From contig CAKOIE010000008.1 in NCBI GenBank assembly GCA_934086395.1, forward strand, positions 1-46,184: 46,184 nucleotides of DNA. The letters are read 5' to 3'. The notes under the pieces are model-generated. The model saw only the letters and a program-made list of their open reading frames with translations. It had not been told where the DNA came from and made no database searches. A program made the position numbers and the translations under genes. Origin of the DNA: an uncultured Bacilli bacterium. GTDB lineage: Bacteria; Bacillota_I; Bacilli_A; RF39; UBA660. This document shows positions 36,138 through 44,720 of this stretch, piece after piece (the stretch's first letter is position 1; every line of letters starts with the position of its first letter).

Positions 36138-36166
36138 AGTCTATCAAAAGTACTAAAACTAGTCAA
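36138..36166 (-). promoter_or_regulatory. Promoter of toxin gene, copy 1
   Basis: -35 TTGACT at 36166-36161, 17-base spacer, -10 TAGACT at 36143-36138. Start near 36132, giving a leader of about 60 bases. Confidence 0.7.
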
Positions 36167-36199
36167 GAATAAATACACGTTTTTTCGTGAAAAGATATA

Positions 36200-36228
36200 T
36201 TGTAAAAAAATCAAAAATTTGATATTAT
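36200..36228 (+). promoter_or_regulatory. Promoter of antisense RNA, copy 2
   Basis: TTGTAA at 36200-36205, 17-base spacer, TATTAT at 36223-36228; start near 36235. Confidence 0.6.
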
Positions 36229-36234
36229 AAATAT

Positions 36235-36339
36235 GTAAGCAAGACTTACATAAAATATAAAAGGAACATCTAATTTTAGAAGGTTTAGATGGTTACCTTT
36301 TAATAATTGCCACCAAAACCCCCTGAGTTTTGGTTTTTT
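36235..36339 (+). ncRNA. Candidate antitoxin RNA, copy 2
   Basis: Same three hairpins as copy 1: ATGTAAG/CTTACAT, CATCTAA/TTAGATG with a changed loop, and the CCAAAAC/GTTTTGG terminator (36313-36333). Stems are kept while loops vary, as expected for a functional RNA. The leader-complementary segment at 36299-36319 has four differences from its partner. Confidence 0.6.
36312..36339 (+). terminator. Terminator of antisense RNA, copy 2
   Basis: Same stem-loop as copy 1, followed by six T. Confidence 0.8.
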
Positions 36340-36340
36340 A

Positions 36341-36430
36341 TTAGTTAATTACTTTAAAAAGTAAGATAATTAATAAAATAATTATTATAAATAAATTGAT
36401 TATTATATAATATAACATCTTTTTACTCAT
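36341..36430 (-). CDS. Candidate type I toxin peptide, copy 2 (29 aa)
   Basis: Identical to the copy 1 peptide except Ile instead of Phe at residue 18. Its own promoter lies at 36499-36527. The stop is followed after about 110 bases by the antisense start site of the same unit. Confidence 0.65.
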   Translation of the reverse strand: MSKKMLYYIIINLFIIIILLIILLFKVIN

Positions 36431-36498
36431 AACTACCACCATCTTTCATTTTGAAATTTAGTAGTAACCACCAAAACAATTAGTTGTTCCAAAATCTT

Positions 36499-36527
36499 AG
36501 TCTATCAAAAGTACTAATACTAGTTAA
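36499..36527 (-). promoter_or_regulatory. Promoter of toxin gene, copy 2
   Basis: -35 TTAACT at 36527-36522, 17-base spacer, -10 TAGACT at 36504-36499. One mismatch more than copy 1 in the -35 box. Confidence 0.65.
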
Positions 36528-36548
36528 GAATAAATATGCGTTTTTTCG

Positions 36549-37550
36549 TTATTTTTTTAATGTAAAATTTTTTGCAATAACTCCATGACATTTTCCAACA
36601 TAATATTCAAAATTTTTAAAATATTGTCTTAAAAAATACATTTTATCTAAATTATTATCAAATACCAAATCTGCAAACTCTAAAGCATCTTCTAAAATTA
36701 TCAAATTGTATTTTAATTCATTGTGTTCATTAAAATTTACTTTTAACTTATTATTTAATAAATCATTATCAATTTTCCCATTTAAACTAGATAAAATCAT
36801 CTTAGAAAAAACATTTATATTATTTTGCCAAATAATTTCATTATTACTCGCATTAGGAAATCTAAATTCAATAGTATGAAAACGATGATTATAATTTTCA
36901 TTAAATCTAATATGATTAAAATTTAATGCATACTTATTTCCTTGTTTATCTTCAAGAGAATAATGTAAATCTTCCAATGTATTTGATTGCTCAATAAACT
37001 TTAAATTATCAAATAATTTTTCAGCACACATTTTAGAAAAAATATCGATATTTCTTCTTCCATTAACTTTATCACCATAACCAAATCTAAATAATATGTG
37101 TTCATAACACATATAAAGTTTTAAGAATGATTTCCAAGCATCTATATTATTATCGAGAATCTGAGCACCTATATGTATATGTCCTCCAGAATTTAGCCTC
37201 ATATTAGCATGTTTATTAGTCAAAAAATCACATACACTTTTTAATTCTCTCCAAGATTTTTCACAATCAATTAAAATTGGAGAACATATCTCACCACCAA
37301 ATATTAATGACTTATCTCTCTTACTTATCCAATTAATTAAATTATTAGCAGCTAAAAAATTATCACATAATCCCTTATACATTAAATCATACTCTAATTC
37401 AGTTCCAAAAGTAATGGTAGAAGGTAAATCTAAAGAATCACGATAAACTAAATAAAATTCTTTTAACTCATTAAATAATAAATTTAATTCAAAATTATTA
37501 AATTCTAAAAACTTCAAATTATAATCATTTCTAAATAATAATTTTTCCAT
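36549..37550 (-). CDS. Amidoligase-like (GCS/COOH-NH2 ligase superfamily) protein
   Basis: 333 residues. FGTELEYDLM (about 48-57) matches the glutamate motif that opens the glutamine-synthetase-like fold of amidoligases and gamma-glutamylcysteine ligases. GGEICSPIL (about 95), then GGHIHIGAQ (about 132), then EFRFPNAS near 237 are the other expected metal- and ATP-binding motifs of the putative amidoligase family (PF12224-type). The reaction would be ATP-dependent amide bond formation; the substrate is unknown. It lies downstream of serS and directly upstream (in transcription) of the toxin loci. Confidence 0.72.
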   Translation of the reverse strand: MEKLLFRNDYNLKFLEFNNFELNLLFNELKEFYLVYRDSLDLPSTITFGTELEYDLMYKGLCDNFLAANNLINWISKRDKSLIFGGEICSPILIDCEKSWRELKSVCDFLTNKHANMRLNSGGHIHIGAQILDNNIDAWKSFLKLYMCYEHILFRFGYGDKVNGRRNIDIFSKMCAEKLFDNLKFIEQSNTLEDLHYSLEDKQGNKYALNFNHIRFNENYNHRFHTIEFRFPNASNNEIIWQNNINVFSKMILSSLNGKIDNDLLNNKLKVNFNEHNELKYNLIILEDALEFADLVFDNNLDKMYFLRQYFKNFEYYVGKCHGVIAKNFTLKK

Positions 37551-37582
37551 ATTTATCTCCCCATTAACTTTAATTTATTTAA

Positions 37583-37618
37583 AAACAAAAAAGTGGCTAT
37601 ATCAATATCATAACCACA
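37583..37618 (-). terminator. Terminator of serS
   Basis: GTGGTTAT pairs with ATAGCCAC (with one G-U) on the minus strand, then six T. Confidence 0.75.
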
Positions 37619-37628
37619 TATTTTATTG

Positions 37629-38918
37629 TTATTTATTTTTAGGTACAATTTTTTCTAATCCACCCATATACGGTTGCAATACCTTTGGAACATTGATACT
37701 TCCATCTTCATTATAATTATTTTCAACTACAGCGATTAGACCACGAGGTGTTGCTAAAACTGTATTATTAAGAGTATGTAAATAATAATTACAATTATCT
37801 CCCTTAACACGAATACCTAATCTTCTTGCTTGTGCATCTCCTAAATTAGAACAAGATCCTACTTCAAAATATTTCTTTTGTCTAGGACTCCATGCTTCAA
37901 TATCACATGATTTAACTTTTAGATCAGCTAAATCTCCAGAGCAACATTCAAGTTGTCTTACTGGAACATCCATATTTCTAAATACTTCAACAGTATATTT
38001 CCACATCTTATTATATTCTTCCATAGATTTTTCTGGTTCACATAACACGATCATTTCTTGTTTTTCAAATTGATGAACACGGTATAAGCCTCTTTCTTCT
38101 AGTCCATGAGATCCACCTTCTTTTCTAAAGCATGGTGAATAACTTGTCATTCTAATTGGTAATTCCTCTTTTTTAACCATTTGACCTTTAAATCTACCTA
38201 TCATTGAATGTTCAGATGTACCTATTAAATATAAATCTTCCCCTTCAATTTTATACATCATTGCTTCCATTTCAGGAAAAGACATAACTCCAGTTACTAC
38301 ATCAGCATGAATCATAAATGGAGGAATCGCATAAGTAAATCCTTTATTTATCATATAATCTCTAGCATAAGCAATCATTGCTTCATGAAGTCTTGCTATA
38401 TCACCTAACAAGTAATAAAAACCTTCGCCACTAGTTCTTCCTGCTGATTCTTTATCCATACCACCTACCGCATTAATAATATCAGCATGATAAGGTATTT
38501 CATAGTTTGGAACAACTGGTTCACCAAATCTTTCAACCTCAACATTTTCACTATCGTCTTTACCAATAGGAACTGATTCATCAATAATATTAGGAATAAC
38601 CATCATTTTTTCTCTAATAAGATTATTTTTCTTTTCTTCAGATATCTCTAATATTTTAATTTGAGCATCCATATCAGATATTTTCTTTTTAACTTCTTCA
38701 GCCTCATCCTTTTTACCATCTTTTAAAAGAGCACCAATACTTTTAGATAAATTATTTTTCTCACTTCTTAAATTATCACCTTTAAGTTTTGCTTCTCTAA
38801 CCTCTTTATCAAGTTCAAAAACCTCATCAACAAGCCCTAGTTTTTCATCTTGAAATTTCTTTTTAATATTTTCTTTTACTAAATCACGATTTTCTCTAAT
38901 TAATTTAATATCTATCAT
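37629..38918 (-). CDS. serS: Seryl-tRNA synthetase
   Basis: The ATG at 38918 has GAGGAG upstream and gives the canonical MIDIKLIREN start (429 residues); a longer in-frame start at 38966 is not used. A long antiparallel coiled-coil tRNA-binding arm (about 25-105) precedes the class II core with SPCFRKEGGSHG (motif 2 region), the serine-binding HQFEKQEM and LNNTVLATPRGL (motif 3). No T-box is visible upstream, unlike thrS. Confidence 0.95.
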   Translation of the reverse strand: MIDIKLIRENRDLVKENIKKKFQDEKLGLVDEVFELDKEVREAKLKGDNLRSEKNNLSKSIGALLKDGKKDEAEEVKKKISDMDAQIKILEISEEKKNNLIREKMMVIPNIIDESVPIGKDDSENVEVERFGEPVVPNYEIPYHADIINAVGGMDKESAGRTSGEGFYYLLGDIARLHEAMIAYARDYMINKGFTYAIPPFMIHADVVTGVMSFPEMEAMMYKIEGEDLYLIGTSEHSMIGRFKGQMVKKEELPIRMTSYSPCFRKEGGSHGLEERGLYRVHQFEKQEMIVLCEPEKSMEEYNKMWKYTVEVFRNMDVPVRQLECCSGDLADLKVKSCDIEAWSPRQKKYFEVGSCSNLGDAQARRLGIRVKGDNCNYYLHTLNNTVLATPRGLIAVVENNYNEDGSINVPKVLQPYMGGLEKIVPKNK

Positions 38919-39059
38919 GATATTATCTCCTCTCTTATTAAAGTTTAAAATAAGCTTTATAATCAAATTTTATCATAATTTTTTATTTTGTTCTATTTTT
39001 TTAAAGAAAATATTATAAATAATTAATTTTATCAATCTATTGTATATGCATTTTCTATA

Positions 39060-39123
39060 CTTTCGCCTGTTCATTAAAAAAATTAATTTAATAATTATTA
39101 TATTATCAAATGTAATAATTATT
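39060..39123 (-). terminator. AT-rich hairpin after the broken surface gene
   Basis: AATAATTATT repeats at the two ends of a stem on the minus strand, followed by a T-rich stretch. Weak in G+C, but the position is right for a terminator. Confidence 0.4.
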
Positions 39124-39124
39124 T

Positions 39125-40596
39125 TTATCCAATACGAAATGCAGGAGAAAAACCTATCTCACCACCATATGTATTCCAACTACCAGTATAAGTTACAATA
39201 AAAAATTGATAATCAGATTGTAAATTAGCACTACGAAGCCACCAAGCGACAGCAGGACCATTAAATTTTTTTACTGAATTAGAATAATTATTAGTAGTTA
39301 CATTTTTTAGTCTATAATAATCCAATTGTCTTGTTTGATTATAGGCTGTATCTTTTTCAGATATCTTATTACTTGTTCCATCTTCATAAACTTCATGACT
39401 ACTTAATAAAAATATCTTATCAGTCGAGTCCCAGTTTCCATCTGTTCTTAATTTATTTTTATCAATGCTTCCATAACTTGAAACTACTTTAGTATCAATA
39501 ATTACATTTCTTAATTCTTCAGGTAATTTATTATAGAAATCACCATTCGAATATTTTCTCAAATTACTAGCTGGCCATCCACCTGTATTTTTAACATTAC
39601 TAAAATTCATACGAATATTATTTTCTACAACATCTACAAATTCAACTACAAATCCACACGCTGTTTGTGAAAAATTTAAATTATCACACTCTTCAGGAGT
39701 AGTTTTATTTGCAACTCTTACTGTATAATTTCTACCATCAATTAATAATTGTTTTGTATCTCCTATCTTATATAAATCTGATGTTGTATTTGCAGCAATT
39801 GTTGCCCATGAATCATTTGCAAAACTTTCCGGCAATAGTACTGTACCATATGCGAAATTAACCTCTATTTTGTCAGCATAACCCGTATAAGTTGTAGTCC
39901 ATTTATTAGTTGCACTATTACATGATACCTTTAAATTTTCCAGTGGTACTTCCTGATTTCCAACATACCCCTTTGCTGTTGCTGTATAATTACACGAAGA
40001 AGGATAATCATTAGTTTCGATTCCATCAACATAAGCAACTATATTTGTAACTTTTGAATATTCCTTTATTTGATTTGCTAGTTCTAAATCATTCCATATA
40101 TATCCTGCATTTAAATTAAGTTTAATATATACATCATTACTACTATCATTTTTAGTAAACAAACTTATTTTTTTACTATCATTATTATTTATTATTCCAC
40201 TTAATTCATCTAAATTATCATTTATAAACTCCAATTTAACTCAAGTAGGTAATGATTCTATTAAACTTGAACAATTTGAATCACTACATACATCATAAAT
40301 AAGTTCATACTTAGTGTTTATTTTATTCAAATTAGTAATAATAACATTAAATATTTCTTTTTACCTGCTTGTAAATGTAATATTCTATCATCACTTGTTC
40401 CACTATTTGTTGTTATATTAAATGATAAATCATTTACCTTTATATTAGCTACCTTATTATTTTGACTACTTGTAAACATCGATAATGAATAACCTAAAGT
40501 AAATATAAATAAAAGTATAATTCCAGTTATAGTTAACACCTTTACTTGTTTATCTTTTTTTATTAAATTAAAAAATTTGATAAGCTTAGTTTTCAT
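39125..40596 (-). pseudogene. Broken modular surface protein with type-B C-terminal domain (gene 5)
   Basis: Starts MKTKLIKFFN with a signal/membrane segment (about 20-42) and a beta-rich N-terminal part. The reading frame shifts at an A-run of 5 near 40358-40362: one extra A restores the frame. A second lesion is an in-frame TGA at 40241-40243 (between PT and VKLEF). After that, the frame is open to a full C-terminal type-B module (SWATIAANTTSDLYKIGD, WWLRSANLQ, PAFRIG). The middle segment, NLNAGYIWNDLELANQI, is shared with gene 6. Both lesions would have to be repaired to give a protein, so it is probably silent in this genome; sequencing error could explain the A-run but hardly the TGA. 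Confidence 0.7.
39128..39236 (-). other. Candidate variable tip of type-B module (gene 5)
   Basis: Lies between WWLRS and PAFRIG, aligned to the tip of gene 2 (15307-15420) with little identity. The plus-strand DNA here is not strongly T-depleted. See finding on type-B tips. Confidence 0.35.
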
Positions 40597-40620
40597 ATTT
40601 TAAACTCCTATTCTTATCAA

Positions 40621-40646
40621 ATTATATTACTAAAAGCCCCCGTCAA
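40621..40646 (-). promoter_or_regulatory. G-run promoter of the broken gene 5 (5 G, spacer 14)
   Basis: -35 TTGACG at 40646-40641 and -10 TATAAT at 40626-40621 on the minus strand. The run is 5 G (40641-40637), giving a spacer of 14. The leader after the -10 box differs from that of genes 1-4, but the upstream AT-rich segment is shared. Confidence 0.72.
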
Positions 40647-40736
40647 GCGAAAAAATGTTCTTATTTTTTGAAATATAAATTTTTAAATTATTATATACAT
40701 AGTATAAATTTTTCACTATTATACTTTACTCTATTA

Positions 40737-42983
40737 TTACTTAAATAACTCATTATATACTTCTTCAAATGTACTTATATATCTTAATTTAACATTTTGT
40801 AATACTTCTTCTGGAATATACTCTTCATCTATTTTATTTTGAATTGGTAAATAAATAATATTTAAATTATTATTATAACAAGTTATTATCTTATCCCTTA
40901 ATCTAGAAACTCTTAAAACCCTTCCATACAAATCAATTGCACCAATAAAACAAATATTTCCATCTATCTTTTTATTATTTATTAATGAAATAACAGATGC
41001 AGCTATTCCAAGTCCACCAGAATATCCATCTAATATATATTTATTAACATTAAAATTAATATGAAAATAATCATCTTCTTTAATATATTTATTATCTTTT
41101 AAATAACTTAATACCATTAATATTGAATTCTTTAAATTGTTACCAATATTTCCAGTTAGAATCATATCTTTACTATGTATTGAAGACACTTTAACTATAG
41201 CTCCATTATATGGACTTACCCCAATTATATTAGATTGACCAACCATTAATTCATCTTCTTTATTTATTCTAATAGGAAGTCCCAAAATAATACTTAAATT
41301 AGGTTCTTTTTTTACTCCATTTATTAACATATATCTTACTATTTTATCTAATAATCTTTCTAACTCTCTAATACCAGGTTGAGTTGTATAATTATTTATT
41401 AACTTTACTATTTCATCTTCCGTAATATTTATCTTTTTAATCCCATATTTTTTACATATTTTAGGTAGTAAATATTTAATAGCTATATCTTTTTTATCCA
41501 AAAAAGTATAATTATCAACATATATTATTTCTAATCTATCTTTTAATATCGGATTTATATTATTTACATCATTAGCAGTTAATATAAACAAAACATTAGA
41601 TAAATCAAAAGGTTCTTCTATATAATTATCAGTAAAAGATTTATTTAAATTATTATCTAATATATCTAATAAAGTACTAGAAGGATCTCCCTTATAATCT
41701 TTAACTATTTTATCTACCTCATCTATTAAAATAACCGGATTATTCGTATTACACTTAATTATAGCTTCCATTATTTTACCAGGAGATGCTCCTAAATATG
41801 TTCTTCTATGTCCAATAAGTTCAGATGAATCATTCATTCCACCAACACTTATTTTATAAAATTTTCTTTTTAATGCTCCTGCTATTGATGATGCAATTGT
41901 ACTCTTACCAACTCCCGGAGATCCAACTAAACATATTATTGGATTTTCTAAATTAGGATTCTTACTCTTAAAATAAGCATATTCTTTAATTCTAGTTTTA
42001 ATACCTTCCATTTTATAATGGGTATTATCTAAATATTCACTTATTTTCTTTAAACTAGTTTCTTCTTCACTCACTTTATTAAATGGTAAATTAATTAAAG
42101 TATCTAAATATGATCTTATAACACTTATTTCTGGATTATTTACAGGAGTATATTCATACTTTTTTAATTCATTTAATAATTTATTTCTAATCTCTTCACT
42201 AACATTTAATGAATTAATTTTATCTAAGTATTCACTTATTTCATTATCTTTACTATTTTTTACCCCTAATTCTTCATTTAATTTATCAATTTTATTTTTA
42301 ATAATAAATTCTTTCTGTTCTTTTTCTAATCCATTTCTTATCTCATTATCAATTTTATGATCTAAAGAAAGTATTTCTAATTCTACACTTATATCTTTAA
42401 CAAGCATTTTAGCTCTTTCTACTTCATTAAATTCATTCATATAAGCTATTTTCTTATCTATTGGAAATTTCAAAAAATTAACTATTATATCCGTTAATTC
42501 ATCTAAACTTAATTTATCATTTATTTTAGATAAGATACTATTTGAAACCTCAGTAGAAGAAGTAATATATTGTTTTAATAAACTAATTAACTTTTTCTTT
42601 AAAGCAATACATTCAACAGATTCTCCATTATCAATATAAATCATTTTAACATTACCTATTAATATAGATTTATTATATCGATAATTAGAATATTCATTTA
42701 TCTTAACTCTATTTAATCCCTTTAAAACTACTCTATAATTCTTATTAGGTAACACGACACATGATTTAACTAAACAAAGAACACCTACATTTGGTAAATC
42801 TGATACCCCAAGTGATTCCTCCTTAGTTTCATTTGGTAATATAACAACTACCTTCTTATCATATTTATTTTGAGCAACTTCTATAATTTTTTGTGATAAC
42901 TCATTATTTAATTCCAAACGTACCTCAGCAGTTGGTAAAATAGATAACTTCTTAAGTAACAATATCGGTAAGTTTTTATCCAT
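40737..42983 (-). CDS. lon: ATP-dependent protease Lon
   Basis: Soluble AAA+ Ser-Lys protease degrading misfolded and regulatory proteins. LON N-terminal domain (about 5-200), coiled coil (about 200-250), ATPase with Walker A GSPGVGKS (354-361) and Walker B ILIDEVDK (about 415). The protease domain has DGYSGGLG with the catalytic Ser (about 665) and a following lysine near LRDKI (about 708); the usual DGPSAG is altered to DGYSGG. 748 residues. CAGGAGGTG precedes the ATG. Confidence 0.9.
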   Translation of the reverse strand: MDKNLPILLLKKLSILPTAEVRLELNNELSQKIIEVAQNKYDKKVVVILPNETKEESLGVSDLPNVGVLCLVKSCVVLPNKNYRVVLKGLNRVKINEYSNYRYNKSILIGNVKMIYIDNGESVECIALKKKLISLLKQYITSSTEVSNSILSKINDKLSLDELTDIIVNFLKFPIDKKIAYMNEFNEVERAKMLVKDISVELEILSLDHKIDNEIRNGLEKEQKEFIIKNKIDKLNEELGVKNSKDNEISEYLDKINSLNVSEEIRNKLLNELKKYEYTPVNNPEISVIRSYLDTLINLPFNKVSEEETSLKKISEYLDNTHYKMEGIKTRIKEYAYFKSKNPNLENPIICLVGSPGVGKSTIASSIAGALKRKFYKISVGGMNDSSELIGHRRTYLGASPGKIMEAIIKCNTNNPVILIDEVDKIVKDYKGDPSSTLLDILDNNLNKSFTDNYIEEPFDLSNVLFILTANDVNNINPILKDRLEIIYVDNYTFLDKKDIAIKYLLPKICKKYGIKKINITEDEIVKLINNYTTQPGIRELERLLDKIVRYMLINGVKKEPNLSIILGLPIRINKEDELMVGQSNIIGVSPYNGAIVKVSSIHSKDMILTGNIGNNLKNSILMVLSYLKDNKYIKEDDYFHINFNVNKYILDGYSGGLGIAASVISLINNKKIDGNICFIGAIDLYGRVLRVSRLRDKIITCYNNNLNIIYLPIQNKIDEEYIPEEVLQNVKLRYISTFEEVYNELFK

Positions 42984-43009
42984 TTTTGCACCTCCTGAAT
43001 ATGTAACTT

Positions 43010-43037
43010 ATTATAGCATAATATTTATTTTCGTAAA
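43010..43037 (-). promoter_or_regulatory. Promoter of lon
   Basis: Minus strand -35 TTTACG at 43037-43032, 16-base spacer, -10 TATAAT at 43015-43010. No CIRCE or HrcA-type inverted repeat is seen. Confidence 0.6.
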
Positions 43038-43079
43038 TACTTTTTAATTGATTTTTAAAATTTATTTTTTTACATATAA

Positions 43080-43110
43080 ACAAAAAATAGGACTTACTTA
43101 AATCCTATTT
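43080..43110 (-). terminator. Terminator of pdp
   Basis: AATAGGA pairs with TCCTATT, then six T on the minus strand. The pdp stop codon lies inside the stem. Confidence 0.8.
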
Positions 43111-44325
43111 CACACTATAAAAATTTATATCATCTTTATTTAATTTAATATTTAAGTCATTAACATATAACTTAGCAATAATATCTCCCTTAACAACTAA
43201 ATCACCAAATTGTTTTAATAACTTAATACCAACACCATAATCAATTTTAGAATCTTTAGTTATTCTTCCAGCACCTAACTTAACAGATAACTCTCCAACT
43301 TTTAAAGCATTAATATGATTAATTATACCATCTTGATTAGATTTAATTAATATAACTTTATCACTTATCTTTAACTTAGATAAATCTCCACCTTGATTAG
43401 ATATCCAAACTTTAAACATATTATATGCTTTATTATTATCTAATACTTCACTTGCACTTTTATACGCTTCTTCATAAGGAATATTTAAATACATACTTGC
43501 TAAATTTCCTGCTACTTCTAAAGAAGTTTCTCTTAATTTATTTTTTTCTCCTTTTAAAACATTTATTGCTTCTTCTACTTCTAACGCATTACCTACACAA
43601 GTTGACAATGGTTCATTCATATCGGAAATAATTGTCTTAACTTGTCTATTAAATCTCTTACCAATCTCTATTAAGTAATTTGATAATACTTCAGCATCTT
43701 TTCTAGTTTTAACTAAAGCACCACTTCCCCATTTAACATCAATTAATATATAATCAGCTCCACAAGCAATTTTCTTACTCATAATACTTGAGGCAATAAG
43801 AGGAATACTTTCGGTTGTTCCAGAGACATCACGTAAAGCATAAATAACTTTATCTAGTGGCACTAAATCATTAGTTTGAGCCCCAACAACAATACCTATT
43901 TTATCTAAATTATTATAATAATCTTCTTTAGTTAAATTTACATTAAATCCTGGAATAGATTCTAATTTATCTATTGTACCACCAGTTATTCCAAGACCTC
44001 TACCACTCATTTTAACTACCGGAATATTTAGTGCACCAAGTATGGGAATTGCAACTAATGTAACAGTATCACCTATTCCACCAGTTGAATGCTTATCACA
44101 TACTTTTTTATTAAACTTAAAATTTTCCCCACTATCAATAAATATTTTAGTTAAATCAAAAGTTTCTTCAAAAGTAAGTCCATTAATAACAATTGCCATT
44201 AATAATGAAGTCATTTGATAATCAGGTATTTCTTTATTCAAATAACCATTAAAAGCATAATATAATTCTTCATGAGTTAAAATTTCTTTATTTTTCTTTT
44301 TAGTTATAATATCTAACATATTCAT
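43105..44325 (-). CDS. pdp: Pyrimidine-nucleoside phosphorylase
   Basis: Phosphorolysis of uridine, thymidine or deoxyuridine to base and (deoxy)ribose-1-phosphate. The ATG at 44325 has GAGAG eight bases upstream; 406 residues. Signatures: KHSTGGIGDTVT (phosphate-binding, about 80), SGRGLGITGGTIDKLESIPG (about 108-127), the family signature, and DVKWGSGAL. The C-terminal end is slightly shorter than in B. subtilis Pdp. Confidence 0.92.
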   Translation of the reverse strand: MNMLDIITKKKNKEILTHEELYYAFNGYLNKEIPDYQMTSLLMAIVINGLTFEETFDLTKIFIDSGENFKFNKKVCDKHSTGGIGDTVTLVAIPILGALNIPVVKMSGRGLGITGGTIDKLESIPGFNVNLTKEDYYNNLDKIGIVVGAQTNDLVPLDKVIYALRDVSGTTESIPLIASSIMSKKIACGADYILIDVKWGSGALVKTRKDAEVLSNYLIEIGKRFNRQVKTIISDMNEPLSTCVGNALEVEEAINVLKGEKNKLRETSLEVAGNLASMYLNIPYEEAYKSASEVLDNNKAYNMFKVWISNQGGDLSKLKISDKVILIKSNQDGIINHINALKVGELSVKLGAGRITKDSKIDYGVGIKLLKQFGDLVVKGDIIAKLYVNDLNIKLNKDDINFYSVK

Positions 44326-44365
44326 TATATACACTCTCTATTCTATAAATATTATAAATTAGAGT

Positions 44366-44394
44366 AAAGAAAAAAGAAAGACTAATTTCTTTCT
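44366..44394 (-). terminator. Terminator of rplS
   Basis: GAAAGA pairs with TCTTTC on the minus strand, followed by six T; it overlaps the last codons of rplS. Confidence 0.65.
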
Positions 44395-44720
44395 TTAACT
44401 TTAAATTCTTTAAGCATATCATCAAGGAAATGAAGTTTAGATCTTCTAACTTTTCCTTTTTTAACAACTGTAATTTTATCAATTAATGGTGAATTAACAG
44501 CAAATATTCTCTTAACAACAACACTTCCTGATTTCTTTCTAACAGTAAATCTCTTAGAAACCTTACCACCTTTAATACTTGTTACAATTCCTTCAAATGC
44601 TTGAATTCTTTCTTTCTTACCTTCTTTAATCCACAAATCAACTCTAACGATATCTCCAACTCTAAATTCAGGAGTATTAGATTTAATTTGTTTATTATTA
44701 ATCTTAGCGATTAAATCCAT
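44382..44720 (-). CDS. rplS: 50S ribosomal protein L19
   Basis: 112 residues from the ATG at 44720 (GAAAGGACG upstream), beginning MDLIAKINNKQ. The L19 pattern is clear: FRVGDIVRVDLWIKEG, then RIQAFEGIVTSIKG, RFTVRKKSG, and RRSKLHFLDDM at the C-terminus. A longer frame begins at 44795 but its first 25 residues have no L19 homology. The usual neighbours trmD and rimM are not here. Confidence 0.95.
   Translation of the reverse strand: MDLIAKINNKQIKSNTPEFRVGDIVRVDLWIKEGKKERIQAFEGIVTSIKGGKVSKRFTVRKKSGSVVVKRIFAVNSPLIDKITVVKKGKVRRSKLHFLDDMLKEFKVKERN

Larger units (their letters stand above)
35842..36540. repeat. Tandem duplication of a toxin/antisense RNA locus (unit about 360 bp)
   Basis: The two units match closely from the antisense promoter through the peptide gene and its promoter, offset by 358-361 bases. 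Copy 1 is 35842-36180, copy 2 is 36200-36540. Differences are scattered substitutions and short indels in spacers, while promoters, hairpins and peptides are kept. Confidence 0.85.

Noticed and set aside
35842..36540. CRISPR array or IS remnant for the tandem repeat
   Set aside because: Only two units of about 360 bases, each with conserved promoters, hairpins and a small frame; no short repeat-spacer pattern, inverted ends or transposase.
39125..40596. TGA read as tryptophan (genetic code 4) to rescue gene 5
   Set aside because: Two other genes end at TGA at sensible places (32336-32338 and 26092-26094), tryptophan is written TGG throughout, and the A-run frameshift would remain.
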